Assembly (NCBI RefSeq): GCF_001277235.1
Contig: NZ_CP012266.1
Location: 496,001-560,000 of the forward strand
Length of the DNA stretch: 64,000 nt
Reading direction: 5' to 3'
Source of the DNA: Cronobacter dublinensis subsp. dublinensis LMG 23823
GTDB taxonomy: Bacteria > Pseudomonadota > Gammaproteobacteria > Enterobacterales > Enterobacteriaceae
Below, in pieces: positions 25,879-35,100 of this stretch. Numbering within the stretch: the first letter of the stretch is position 1; each line of letters starts with the position of its first letter. Below the pieces are notes generated by a model. The model did no database searches. It was not told where the DNA came from and worked only from the letters and a program-made list of their open reading frames with translations. The position numbers and the translations under genes were made by a program.

Positions 25879-27180
25879 TCAGTGTTGTGTGACGGGGGCG
25901 CCACTTCGCGCCTCTTGCTCAAGTTCGCTGGCGGGTTTGTTTTTCAGCACGGTCCAGATAACCAGTGCGCCCATCAGGTCGAACACGGCAAGTACCGCGA
26001 ACAGCGGGCTGAAGCCGATGGTATCGGCAAGCGCACCGACCACCAGGGCGAACAGGGTGCTCGCGGTCCAGGCCGCCATGCCGGTCAGGCCGTTGGCCGT
26101 CGCGACTTCGTTACGGCCAAATACGTCGGAAGAGAGCGTAATCAGCGCGCCGGAGAGCGACTGGTGCGCGAAGCCACCGATACACAGCAGGCCAATCGCG
26201 ACATAGGGGCTGGTGAACAGGCCAATCATGCCTGGGCCAATCATCAGCACCGCGCCCATGGTGACGACCATTTTACGGGAGACAATCAGGTTCACGCCAA
26301 ACCAGCGCTGGAACAGCGGAGGCAAATAGCCGCCGACGATACAGCCGAGATCCGCGAACAGCATCGGCATCCAGGCGAACATGGCGATTTCTTTCAGGTT
26401 AAAGCCGTACACTTTAAACATGAACAGCGGGATCCAGGCGTTGAACGTTCCCCACGCCGGTTCTGCCAGGAAACGCGGCAGCGCGATGCCCCAGAACTGA
26501 CGGGTGCGGACAATCTGCCACGGCGACATTTTCTTCGCGTTGTTGGTCTGATGCTGCGCTTCCTGACCGCCAATGATGTAGTCACGTTCTTCGCTGGTCA
26601 GTTTTTTCTGGTCGCGCGGGTGTTTGTAAAACACAAGCCAGGCCATCGCCCAGGCGAAGCTCAGGACGCCGGAGATAATAAACGCCATCTCCCAGCTGTG
26701 CATCACGATAGCCCACACCACCAGCGGCGGCGCGATCATGGCGCCGATAGACGAGCCGACGTTGAAATAGCCCACCGCGATGGAGCGCTCTTTCGCCGGG
26801 AACCACTCAGAGCTCGCTTTCAGGCCCGCCGGGATCATCGCCGCTTCCGCCGCACCTACAGCGCCGCGCGCCAGCGCCAGACCGCCCCAGCTACCTGCGA
26901 GCGCGGTCGCGCCGCAGAAGATAGCCCAGGTGACGGCGAAGAAGGCGTAGCCGATTTTCGTGCCGAGGATATCCAGCACGTAGCCTGCCACCGGCTGCAT
27001 CACGGTATATGCTGCGGAATAGGCCGCGATAATATAAGAGTATTGTTGCGTGGAGATATGCAGCTCTTCCATCAGAGTGGGCGCTGCAGCCGCCACGGTG
27101 TTACGGGTCAGGTAACCCAGCACGGTGCCCAGCGTCACCAGTGCAATCATGTACCATCGTAACCCTTTAATTTTACGCAT
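25879..27180 (-). CDS. exuT: Hexuronate:H+ symporter ExuT (MFS)
   Basis: A 433-residue, twelve-helix major facilitator of the anion:cation symporter family. Import of galacturonate and glucuronate feeds UxaC. Conserved stretches include YSAAYTVMQPVAGYVLD and PAGLKASSEWFPAKERS. ATG 27180 (MRKIKGLRW) matches E. coli and is chosen over an upstream start four codons earlier. Confidence 0.96.
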   Translation of the reverse strand: MRKIKGLRWYMIALVTLGTVLGYLTRNTVAAAAPTLMEELHISTQQYSYIIAAYSAAYTVMQPVAGYVLDILGTKIGYAFFAVTWAIFCGATALAGSWGGLALARGAVGAAEAAMIPAGLKASSEWFPAKERSIAVGYFNVGSSIGAMIAPPLVVWAIVMHSWEMAFIISGVLSFAWAMAWLVFYKHPRDQKKLTSEERDYIIGGQEAQHQTNNAKKMSPWQIVRTRQFWGIALPRFLAEPAWGTFNAWIPLFMFKVYGFNLKEIAMFAWMPMLFADLGCIVGGYLPPLFQRWFGVNLIVSRKMVVTMGAVLMIGPGMIGLFTSPYVAIGLLCIGGFAHQSLSGALITLSSDVFGRNEVATANGLTGMAAWTASTLFALVVGALADTIGFSPLFAVLAVFDLMGALVIWTVLKNKPASELEQEARSGAPVTQH

Positions 27181-27651
27181 TGGAAACCTCATCGTTTAAT
27201 CGTTCGCCCCGCAGGCCGGCGGGTTGCCAGGCTTGCGCGGTACTCATTCAGTAACGGGAGGCGCGCCGGAGGTGTTATCGGTGCCGCCCACGCCTTGCCA
27301 TTCAGTGTTCATGGGATAATCCGGCGTCCGTTCCGGCTAATGGGATGAATATTCATCCCTTAAAACATTCCGTGGGTTTATAAGTTGCGACGGCAGAACG
27401 ATAACTTGTCATACAGCTTTAAAAGTTGAGAGCCATCACAAAAGCATCTTTCTTTGTAAGGTTACGTCAGGTGCGACGCGAAGCCAGACGTGGCGCGGGC
27501 TGGCGCGGTGTTTACTCCGGAAAGGGTACTTTATTTGTGTGCTTTTATTGATCTGACTCACGAAAATAGCTTCGGTCACTGGAAATTGGTGTGATAACTT
27601 TGTCAGCATCATGCTAACGCATCTGAATTACTGGCTCAGAGGAAGCATAAA
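27181..27651. promoter_or_regulatory. exuT-uxaC divergent control region with candidate ExuR and CRP sites
   Basis: No gene is visible in 470 bases. Two stretches resemble the ExuR operator (AA-N-TTGGTnnACCAA-N-TT): 27403-27420 (AACTTGTCATACAGCTTT) and 27583-27601 (AAATTGGTGTGATAACTTT), the latter close to the uxaC start. A half-good CRP site (TGA-N6-TCACA) is at 27425-27440. These are eye matches. Confidence 0.5.
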
Positions 27652-29064
27652 ATGACCCCGTTCATGACCGAAGATTTCCTGCTCGACACCGAATTTGCCC
27701 GCCGTCTTTACCACGACTACGCCAAAGACCAGCCGATTTTCGACTATCACTGCCATCTTCCCCCGCAGCAGATTGCCGAAAATTACCGCTTTAAAAACCT
27801 GTATGACATCTGGCTGAAAGGCGACCACTACAAATGGCGCGCCATGCGCACCAACGGCGTGCCGGAGCGCCTGTGTACCGGCGATGCGAGCGACCGCGAG
27901 AAGTTCGACGCCTGGGCCGCCACCGTGCCGCACACCATCGGCAACCCGCTGTACCACTGGACCCATCTGGAACTGCGCCGTCCGTTTGGCATTACCGGAA
28001 AAGTGCTGTCGCCAAAAACTGCTGATGAGATCTGGAACCAGTGCAACGATCTGCTGGCGCAGGACAGCTTCAGCGCCCGCGGCATCATGCAGCAGATGAA
28101 TGTGAAAATGGTCGGCACCACCGACGATCCGGTGGATTCACTCGAACATCACGCGACCGTCGCGAAAGACAGCAGCTTCAGCGTTAAAGTGCTGCCGAGC
28201 TGGCGCCCGGACAAAGCGTTCAACATCGAGCAGGCGACATTTAACGACTACATGGCGAAACTCGCCGAAGTTTCCGACACCGACATTCGCCGCTTTACCG
28301 ATCTGCAAACCGCGCTGACGAAGCGCCTCGACCACTTCGCCGCTCACGGCTGTAAAGTGTCGGATCACGCGCTGGACGTGGTGCTGTTTGCCGAGGCGAG
28401 CGAAAGCGAACTCGACCGCATTCTGGCGCGCCGTCTGGCGGGCGAGAGCTTAAGCGAGCATGAAGTGGCGCAGTTCAAAACCGCCGTGCTGGTCTGGCTG
28501 GGCGCGGAATACGCCCGTCGCGGGTGGGTGCAGCAATACCACATCGGCGCGCTGCGCAATAACAACCAGCGCCAGTTCAAGCTGCTGGGGCCGGATGTCG
28601 GTTTTGACTCCATCAACGACCGCCCGCTGGCGGAAGAGCTGTCGAAACTGCTGAGCAAACAGAACGAAGACAACCTGCTGCCGAAAACCATTCTCTACTG
28701 CCTGAACCCGCGCGATAACGAAGTGCTCGGCACGATGATCGGCAACTTCCAGGGCGAGGGGATGCCAGGCAAGATGCAGTTCGGCTCCGGCTGGTGGTTT
28801 AACGATCAGAAAGACGGCATGGAGCGTCAGATGACCCAGCTCGCGCAGCTCGGCCTGCTGAGCCGCTTTGTCGGCATGCTGACGGACAGCCGCAGCTTCC
28901 TGTCTTACACCCGTCATGAATACTTCCGCCGCATTCTGTGCCAGATGATTGGCCGTTGGGTGGAAGCCGGCGAAGCGCCAGCGGATATCGACCTGTTAGG
29001 CGAGATGGTGAAAAACATCTGCTTTAACAACGCCCGCGACTACTTCGCCATTGAACTCAACTAA
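27652..29064 (+). CDS. uxaC: Glucuronate/galacturonate isomerase UxaC
   Basis: 470 residues, full length. The metal-binding HxH motif is in FDYHCHLPPQQIAENY, typical of the amidohydrolase-superfamily uronate isomerases, and RMLTDSRS-like GMLTDSRSFLSYTRHEYFR is conserved. It converts galacturonate to tagaturonate and glucuronate to fructuronate. AGAGGAAG precedes the ATG. uxaA follows 17 bases later. Confidence 0.97.
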   Translation: MTPFMTEDFLLDTEFARRLYHDYAKDQPIFDYHCHLPPQQIAENYRFKNLYDIWLKGDHYKWRAMRTNGVPERLCTGDASDREKFDAWAATVPHTIGNPLYHWTHLELRRPFGITGKVLSPKTADEIWNQCNDLLAQDSFSARGIMQQMNVKMVGTTDDPVDSLEHHATVAKDSSFSVKVLPSWRPDKAFNIEQATFNDYMAKLAEVSDTDIRRFTDLQTALTKRLDHFAAHGCKVSDHALDVVLFAEASESELDRILARRLAGESLSEHEVAQFKTAVLVWLGAEYARRGWVQQYHIGALRNNNQRQFKLLGPDVGFDSINDRPLAEELSKLLSKQNEDNLLPKTILYCLNPRDNEVLGTMIGNFQGEGMPGKMQFGSGWWFNDQKDGMERQMTQLAQLGLLSRFVGMLTDSRSFLSYTRHEYFRRILCQMIGRWVEAGEAPADIDLLGEMVKNICFNNARDYFAIELN

Positions 29065-29081
29065 GGCCCTTTGAGGTTGAT

Positions 29082-30569
29082 ATGCAATACATCAGGATCC
29101 ATTCGCAGGATAACGTTGCGGTAGCGCTAGCGGATCTGGCCGAAGGCACAGTTATCGTTATCGACGGGCACTCCGTCATGCTGCTGCAACCGGTGACGCG
29201 CGGGCATAAGTTCGCGCTGCTGCCTATCGCACAGGGAGAGAACGTCATTAAATATGGCCTGCCGATAGGCCATGCGCTGGCGGATATCGCGCCGGGCGAA
29301 CATATTCACTCCCATAACGCCCGCACCAATCTCAGCGATCTGGATGAGTACAGCTATCAACCCGAAGCGCCCCATACCAGCCAGCAGATGGGCGATCGCG
29401 AGGTACAGATCTACCGCCGCGCCAGCGGCGAGGTCGGTATTCGCAACGAACTCTGGATCCTGCCGACCGTGGGCTGCGTCAACGGCATCGCGCGGCAGAT
29501 CCAGAACCGGTTTCTGAAAGAGACGCAGGACGCCGAAGATATCGACGGCGTGTTTCTCTTCAGCCATACCTACGGCTGTTCGCAGCTCGGCGATGACCAC
29601 ATCAATACCCGCACCATGCTGCAAAACATGGCGCGTCACCCGAACGCCGGGGCGGTGCTGGTAATCGGTCTCGGCTGTGAAAACAACCAGGTGGACGCGT
29701 TTCGCGAGACGCTCGGCGATTTCGACCCGGCGCGCGTGCATTTTATGGTTTGCCAGCACCAGGATGATGAAGTGGAGGCGGGCCTTGAGCATCTCCACGC
29801 GCTGTATGAGGCGATGCGTCACGACCGGCGCGAGCCGGGCAAACTCAGCGAGCTGAAATTTGGGCTGGAGTGCGGCGGCTCGGACGGTCTGTCCGGCATC
29901 ACCGCCAACCCGATGCTCGGCCGTTTCTCCGACTACGTGATCGCCAACGGCGGCACCACGGTGCTGACCGAAGTGCCGGAGATGTTCGGCGCGGAGCGTA
30001 TTCTGATGAGCCACTGCCGCGACGAAGCGACGTTTGAAAAAACGGTCACCATGGTGAACGACTTCAAACAGTACTTTATCGCGCATAATCAGCCGATTTA
30101 CGAAAACCCGTCGCCGGGCAACAAGGCGGGCGGCATCACCACGCTTGAAGAGAAATCGCTCGGCTGCACTCAGAAAGCCGGGGCAAGTCAGGTAGTGGAT
30201 GTGCTGCGCTACGGCGAGCGCCTGCATACGCCAGGGCTTAATCTGCTGAGCGCGCCGGGCAACGACGCCGTCGCTACCAGCGCGCTGGCGGGCGCGGGCT
30301 GCCATATGGTGCTATTCAGCACCGGACGTGGTACGCCTTACGGCGGTTTCGTACCGACGGTGAAAATCGCCACCAACAGTGAACTGGCGGCGAAGAAACC
30401 GCACTGGATAGACTTCGACGCAGGCCAACTGCTGCACGGCACGGCCATGCCGCAACTACTGGAGAAATTTGTCGACAGCATTGTGGAGATTGCCTCCGGC
30501 AAGCCGACCTGCAACGAGAAAAACGACTTCCGCGAACTGGCCATTTTTAAAAGCGGCGTGACGCTCTAG
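29082..30569 (+). CDS. uxaA: Altronate dehydratase UxaA
   Basis: 495 residues: an N-terminal SAF domain (about 1-90) and a C-terminal UxaA/GarD catalytic part with TVGCVNG and LECGGSDGLSGITANP. It dehydrates D-altronate to 2-keto-3-deoxygluconate. uxaB (tagaturonate reductase), needed between UxaC and UxaA, is not in the window and is elsewhere in E. coli also. Confidence 0.97.
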   Translation: MQYIRIHSQDNVAVALADLAEGTVIVIDGHSVMLLQPVTRGHKFALLPIAQGENVIKYGLPIGHALADIAPGEHIHSHNARTNLSDLDEYSYQPEAPHTSQQMGDREVQIYRRASGEVGIRNELWILPTVGCVNGIARQIQNRFLKETQDAEDIDGVFLFSHTYGCSQLGDDHINTRTMLQNMARHPNAGAVLVIGLGCENNQVDAFRETLGDFDPARVHFMVCQHQDDEVEAGLEHLHALYEAMRHDRREPGKLSELKFGLECGGSDGLSGITANPMLGRFSDYVIANGGTTVLTEVPEMFGAERILMSHCRDEATFEKTVTMVNDFKQYFIAHNQPIYENPSPGNKAGGITTLEEKSLGCTQKAGASQVVDVLRYGERLHTPGLNLLSAPGNDAVATSALAGAGCHMVLFSTGRGTPYGGFVPTVKIATNSELAAKKPHWIDFDAGQLLHGTAMPQLLEKFVDSIVEIASGKPTCNEKNDFRELAIFKSGVTL

Positions 30570-30591
30570 ATCCGCACGACGTCATCATCAG

Positions 30592-30625
30592 ACGGCGTTT
30601 CATTTATGAAGCGCCGTTTCTTTTT
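30592..30625 (+). terminator. Terminator after uxaA
   Basis: ACGGCG...CGCCGT with an AT-rich upper stem, then TTTCTTTTT. It leads directly into the ygjV ribosome binding site, so ygjV expression may come from read-through. Confidence 0.8.
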
Positions 30626-30639
30626 GAGAGGAGCGCTTT

Positions 30640-31182
30640 ATGACCGCGTATTGGCTCGCCCAGGGCGTTGGGGTCATCGCCTTTCTTATCGGCATCACCA
30701 CCTTTTTCAACCGCGACGAGCGGCGCTTCAAGCTGCAACTGGCGCTCTACAGTGCCGTTATCGGCGGCCACTTCTTTCTGATGGGCGCGACGCCTGCCGG
30801 GATGAGCGCGGAGCTCAACGCGCTGCGCACCGTGATTTCACTGCGCACCCGCAGCCTGTGGATCATGACGCTGTTTATCGTCCTCACGCTGACGCTTGGA
30901 CTCGTGAAGCTTCATCACGTTATCGAGCTGCTGCCGATTATCGGCACCGTCGCCAGCACCTGGGCGCTGTTTCGCTGCACCGGGCTCACCACGCGCTGCG
31001 TGATGTGGTGCTCCACCGCCTGCTGGGTCACGCATAATTTCTGGATTGGCTCTATCGGCGGCACGCTGATTGAAGGAAGTTTTCTTATTATCAACGGCCT
31101 GAACATCCTTCGTTTCTGGCGGATGCAAAAGCGCGGCATCGATCCGTTTAAGGTCGAAAAAGAGGTGGCGGAGAAAGGGTAA
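30640..31182 (+). CDS. ygjV: YgjV-family inner-membrane protein
   Basis: 180 residues with about six hydrophobic segments, matching E. coli YgjV (183 residues). Function unknown; belongs to the MRAP/YgjV membrane-protein family. GAGAGGAGCG lies before the start. Same position after uxaA as in E. coli. Confidence 0.88.
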   Translation: MTAYWLAQGVGVIAFLIGITTFFNRDERRFKLQLALYSAVIGGHFFLMGATPAGMSAELNALRTVISLRTRSLWIMTLFIVLTLTLGLVKLHHVIELLPIIGTVASTWALFRCTGLTTRCVMWCSTACWVTHNFWIGSIGGTLIEGSFLIINGLNILRFWRMQKRGIDPFKVEKEVAEKG

Positions 31183-31210
31183 AACACCGGCGGCCCGCAG
31201 ACCGCCGGCG
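31183..31210 (-). terminator. Terminator between convergent ygjV and sstT
   Basis: CCGGCGG/CCGCCGG stem with an eight-base loop; on the sstT strand it is followed by TGTTTTA. Confidence 0.7.
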
Positions 31211-31215
31211 AGGCG

Positions 31216-32463
31216 TCAGCTACGCAGCGCGTTGCTGGCAAGACGCGCGTCTTCCGCCTGGCACGCGGCCGCGGTGAAGAGCACGTCAGTTGAGGAGTTC
31301 AGCGCGGTTTCGCAGGAATCCTGCAATACGCCGATGATAAAGCCCACCGCCACGACCTGCATGGCGACGTCGTTCGGGATGCCGAACATATTGCACGCCA
31401 GCGGGATAAGCAGCAGCGAACCGCCCGCCACGCCCGACGCGCCGCAGGCGCACAGCGACGCCACGACGCTCAGCAGCAGCGCAGTCGGCACATCGACCGC
31501 AATCCCGATCGTATGCACCGCCGCGAGCGTTAACACCGTAATGGTGATCGCCGCGCCGGCCATGTTGATCGTCGCGCCAAGCGGGATCGACACGGAGTAC
31601 GTGTCGCGATCCAGGTTGAGCTTCTCACACAGCGCCATATTGACCGGAATATTCGCCGCCGAGCTGCGGGTGAAGAACGCCGTCACGCCGCTCTCACGCA
31701 GGCAGGCAAACACCAGCGGATACGGGTTGCGACGAATTTTCGCGTAAACGATCAGCGGGTTTATCACCAGCGCTACCAGCAACATACAGCCCACCAGCAC
31801 CACCAGCAGTCGCGCGTAGCCCCACAGGGTATCGAAACCGGTGGTGGCAAGCGTGGACGCGACCAGGCCGAAAATCCCGATGGGGGCGAAGCGGATCACC
31901 AGCTTCACCATAAAGGTGACCGCATCGGACATGTCGTTGACCAGGTTTTTGGTCGTCTCATTGCCATGGCGCAACGCGAAGCCGAGACCCACCGCCCAGA
32001 CCAGGATGCCGATGTAATTGCCTTTCAGCAGCGCGTCCACCGGGTTCGCCACCATGCTGAGCAGCAGGTCACGCAGCACGCCGACGATGCCCGTCGGCGG
32101 GGTGATTTCCGTTGCGCCCGCCACCAGATGCAGCGTTGAGGGGAAGAGGAAACTGAACAGCACGGCGGTCAGCGCCGCCGAGAACGTGCCCAGCAGATAG
32201 AGCCAGAGAATGGGGCGAATATTGGTTTTCTGCCCGTGCTTATGGTTGGCGATGGACGCCATCACTAGCATCAGCACCAGCACCGGCGCCACGGCTTTCA
32301 GCGCGCCGACGAACAGCGTGCCGAGCAACCCGACGGCGATGGCGGCGGGTTTGGATACCCAAGCGAGCAGAATACCGAGCACCAGGCCCACGAGGATCTG
32401 TTTTACCAGGCTGCCCTGTGCCAGGCGGCGCAGCAGACCGCCGCCCTGAGATTGCGTAGTCAT
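31216..32463 (-). CDS. sstT: Na+:serine/threonine symporter SstT
   Basis: 415 residues of the dicarboxylate/amino acid:cation symporter (GltP-like) family with eight helices and two hairpins. The serine-rich hairpin FTRSSAANIPVNM and the NMAGAAITITVLTL helix mark the binding site. It is the main sodium-coupled serine and threonine importer. Flanked by terminators on both sides, so monocistronic. Confidence 0.96.
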   Translation of the reverse strand: MTTQSQGGGLLRRLAQGSLVKQILVGLVLGILLAWVSKPAAIAVGLLGTLFVGALKAVAPVLVLMLVMASIANHKHGQKTNIRPILWLYLLGTFSAALTAVLFSFLFPSTLHLVAGATEITPPTGIVGVLRDLLLSMVANPVDALLKGNYIGILVWAVGLGFALRHGNETTKNLVNDMSDAVTFMVKLVIRFAPIGIFGLVASTLATTGFDTLWGYARLLVVLVGCMLLVALVINPLIVYAKIRRNPYPLVFACLRESGVTAFFTRSSAANIPVNMALCEKLNLDRDTYSVSIPLGATINMAGAAITITVLTLAAVHTIGIAVDVPTALLLSVVASLCACGASGVAGGSLLLIPLACNMFGIPNDVAMQVVAVGFIIGVLQDSCETALNSSTDVLFTAAACQAEDARLASNALRS

Positions 32464-32703
32464 ACGTATTTCCTTCAGAAGTGATGTGGTTGCATCCCGC
32501 GTCGTGTTCTTGTGCCACGTTTATTCAGGATGTAACAAAAGTTTGCACGGACGAGTATAGGGATTTGTCGGCCCGGAGGAAGGGGATAGTGCTGGATTTT
32601 CTGAAGCGCTCCCGTTTTTTAACTATCTATTAACGGTATTGTGACAAAATCAACAATTCCATGATGGGGCACGTTGCAAACGCGCGGGCAGCTGATCATC
32701 AAT

Positions 32704-32738
32704 AAAAAAACGCCGCCCGTGTCATCACGGACGGCGTT
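32704..32738 (-). terminator. Terminator after alx
   Basis: On the minus strand AACGCCGTCCGTG / CACGGGCGGCGTT with a four-base loop and one mismatch, then seven Ts. Confidence 0.92.
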
Positions 32739-32758
32739 GTTAGCGTTAGCGCAGTCGG

Positions 32759-33727
32759 TTACTCCGCCCGCTTTTTCCGGTCGTTGCGATGGTTCACCCA
32801 GGCGTTAATCAGCAGCGTCGCAACCAGAATGCCGCCCACCACGCTAAGCGAAATTGCGATCGGGATATGGTAGAAGTCGACAATCAGCATCTTGATGCCG
32901 ATAAACACCAGAATCACCGACAGACCATATTTCAGCATCGAGAAGCGCTCCGCCACGCCCGCCAGCAGGAAGTACATGGCGCGCAGGCCGAGGATCGCGA
33001 ACAGGTTGGAGGTCAGCACGATGAACGGGTCGGTCGTGACGGCAAAGATAGCCGGGATGCTGTCCACCGCGAAAATCACGTCGCTCAGCTCCACCATGAT
33101 CAGCACCAGCAGCAGCGGCGTGGCATACAGCAGACCGTTTTTGCGCACGAAAAAGTGCTCGCTCTCTATGCTGTCCGTCATACGCAGATGCCCGCGCAGC
33201 CAGCGCACCAGCGGCTTATCGCCAATTCCGCCTTCATCTTCTTTTGCGAGCGCCATCTTCACGCCGGTAAAGAGCAGGAACGCGCCGAAGACGTAGAGCA
33301 GCCATTCAAACTGCGTGATAAGCCAGCTGCCCGCGAAAATCATAATGGTACGCAGCACGATAGCGCCCAGCACGCCGTAAATCAGCACCCGGCGCTGCAA
33401 GGCAGGCGGCACGGCGAAGTAACTGAACAGCATCAGCCAGACGAAGACGTTATCCACCGCGAGGGCTTTTTCGATGAGATAACCGGTCAGGAAGGCGAGG
33501 GCCTGCGTATCCGCCACCTCACGCCCGGCGGTGCCGGTGAGATACCACCAGAACGCGGCGTTAAACAGCAGGGAAAGGGAAACCCAGACGATGGACCAGG
33601 CGGCCGCCTGCTTCATGGTCATCGCGTGCGCGCCGCGACGCCCCTGAAGCAGAAGGTCGATAGCCAGCATAATCACCACGACGACGGCGAAACCGCCCCA
33701 CAGCAAGGGAGTGCCGACAGTATTCAT
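32759..33727 (-). CDS. alx: Alx, TerC-family manganese exporter induced at alkaline pH
   Basis: A 322-residue TerC protein with nine or so membrane helices. Acidic helix motifs typical of the family are seen in EKALAVDNVFVWLMLFSYF and VELSDVIFAVDSIPAIFAVT. Alx exports Mn2+ and its leader is a known pH- and Mn-responsive riboswitch, present here. ATG 33727 gives the E. coli start MNTVGTPLLW; GAGGATTGAGCTT precedes it. Confidence 0.95.
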   Translation of the reverse strand: MNTVGTPLLWGGFAVVVVIMLAIDLLLQGRRGAHAMTMKQAAAWSIVWVSLSLLFNAAFWWYLTGTAGREVADTQALAFLTGYLIEKALAVDNVFVWLMLFSYFAVPPALQRRVLIYGVLGAIVLRTIMIFAGSWLITQFEWLLYVFGAFLLFTGVKMALAKEDEGGIGDKPLVRWLRGHLRMTDSIESEHFFVRKNGLLYATPLLLVLIMVELSDVIFAVDSIPAIFAVTTDPFIVLTSNLFAILGLRAMYFLLAGVAERFSMLKYGLSVILVFIGIKMLIVDFYHIPIAISLSVVGGILVATLLINAWVNHRNDRKKRAE

Positions 33728-33740
33728 AAGCTCAATCCTC

Positions 33741-33778
33741 AAAAACAAAAACGGCTAACGTCAGAAGACGTCAGCCGC
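33741..33778 (-). terminator. Regulatory terminator in the alx leader
   Basis: On the minus strand GCGGCTGACGTC-TTCT-GACGTTAGCCGT then TTTTGTTTTT, ending 14 bases before the alx start. It is the expression platform of the upstream riboswitch. Confidence 0.85.
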
Positions 33779-33789
33779 TTTGCTTAAGA

Positions 33790-33956
33790 GCACCGCACAG
33801 ACCTCGCCTTCCGGCAAGGTCTCACTTACAGCCGCCGCGTTATCCGCGCGTCACAAGCATTGCTGCTGGTGCGCTGATAACACGCTCGCTGCCCGACGAC
33901 CGGATGCATGGCACCGTAATGACGACCGTCGGCAATGAAGTTACTCCCCTTTGCAA
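33790..33956 (-). ncRNA. yybP-ykoY manganese riboswitch / alx pH-responsive element (SraF)
   Basis: On the minus strand the leader opens with GCAAAGGGGAGTAAC (33941-33954), the yybP-ykoY consensus start, and contains the second conserved hairpin GAGACCTTGCCGG...GGCGAGGTCT (33799-33822). The order, spacing and position upstream of a TerC gene fit the family, which binds Mn2+ between its two loops and, in E. coli alx, also responds to alkaline pH. Confidence 0.9.
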
Positions 33957-33961
33957 GTTAC

Positions 33962-33990
33962 AAAATATTGCAAAGCATTTATACGGTCAA
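33962..33990 (-). promoter_or_regulatory. alx promoter
   Basis: -35 TTGACC (33985-33990), 17-base spacer, -10 TATTTT (33962-33967), just upstream of the riboswitch. Confidence 0.7.
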
Positions 33991-34018
33991 TGTCTCAACG
34001 GGGCGCTTTTACAAAGCT

Positions 34019-35017
34019 TTACGCCGGGAGCGGGGCGCTCATATCGTCGGCCGGGAATCGCACCCCGGTCTGGGCGCGGATTTCCGTCAGCAGTCTGGCG
34101 GTCGTACGACTCACCGCAATGCCGGGGTGATTCACTTCATTGGTTTCCACCAGGCGGGCGAACGTTTCTGCTTCATACAGCATCGTATTGATGTGCTGCG
34201 GCAGGGTCAGCTCCTGCGGTTTGCCGCCGCGCGGAATAAACGTGATGCGCTGGCATTCGGAGAGTTTTTCTATCACCAGCGCGCCTGCCTCGCCCTGAAT
34301 TTCGCTCGGCAGCGTCGAGTCGCTCACTTTCGAGTGCAGCAGCGTGACGCCGAAATCGCCGTAGTTCATCTGTACCGTACCGTGGGCGTCCACGCCGCTC
34401 TCCAGCAGGCTCGCGGTGGCTTGCACATCATGCGGCTCGCCCCACAGCGCGACGGCGCAGGCGAGCGTATAAAAACCGATATCCATAATGGAGCCGTTCG
34501 AAAATGCCGGGTTAAACGTATTCGGGTTTTCGCCGTCGAGATAGCGCTGGTAGCGCGAGGAGTACTGGCAGTAGTTAAACAGCGCCTTGCGCAGTTTGCC
34601 CACTTTCGGCAGCGCCTGTTGCAGTGCGATAAAGTTCGGCAGGCTGGCGGTTTTAAACGCCTCGAACAGCACCACCTGGTTTTCACGCGCGCAGGCGATA
34701 GCGGCTTCCACTTCCCGCAGGTTAGAGGCCAGCGGTTTTTCGCAAATCACATGCTTTTTATGATTCAGAAACAGACACGACTGCGAAAAGTGCAGCGCGT
34801 TGGGGCTTGCGAGGTAGACCGCATCGATGGCGTCGCTCTGCGCCAGCGCCTCCAGCGAGGTGAAGAGATGCTCCACCGGGTATTCGCTCGCGAACGCCTG
34901 GGCCTGTTCGAGGCTTCGGGAGTAGACGGCGGTCAGCGTGAATTTGCCCGTCTCGTGGGCGGCATCGACAAACTGGCGGGTGATCCAGTTCGTTCCAACA
35001 ACGGCGAAACGTATCAT
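34019..35017 (-). CDS. ygjR: Gfo/Idh/MocA-family oxidoreductase YgjR
   Basis: 332 residues: an N-terminal Rossmann domain (IRFAVVGTNWITRQF) and the EKP motif in CEKPLASN (about residues 93-100), then an alpha/beta dehydrogenase domain. The sugar-like substrate is unknown. It matches E. coli YgjR over its length. Confidence 0.92.
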   Translation of the reverse strand: MIRFAVVGTNWITRQFVDAAHETGKFTLTAVYSRSLEQAQAFASEYPVEHLFTSLEALAQSDAIDAVYLASPNALHFSQSCLFLNHKKHVICEKPLASNLREVEAAIACARENQVVLFEAFKTASLPNFIALQQALPKVGKLRKALFNYCQYSSRYQRYLDGENPNTFNPAFSNGSIMDIGFYTLACAVALWGEPHDVQATASLLESGVDAHGTVQMNYGDFGVTLLHSKVSDSTLPSEIQGEAGALVIEKLSECQRITFIPRGGKPQELTLPQHINTMLYEAETFARLVETNEVNHPGIAVSRTTARLLTEIRAQTGVRFPADDMSAPLPA

Positions 35018-35100
35018 AAAGGCGTGTCTTCTCCGGCAGTGAATATCTTCTCAGAGTAACACGCGAAAATGACAAAACCAGTGCGCGCGAGCGCAGAACG

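Noticed and set aside
25840..27162. A 440-codon plus-strand frame opposite exuT
   Set aside because: Shadow of a membrane transporter gene, again Arg/His/Gln-rich.
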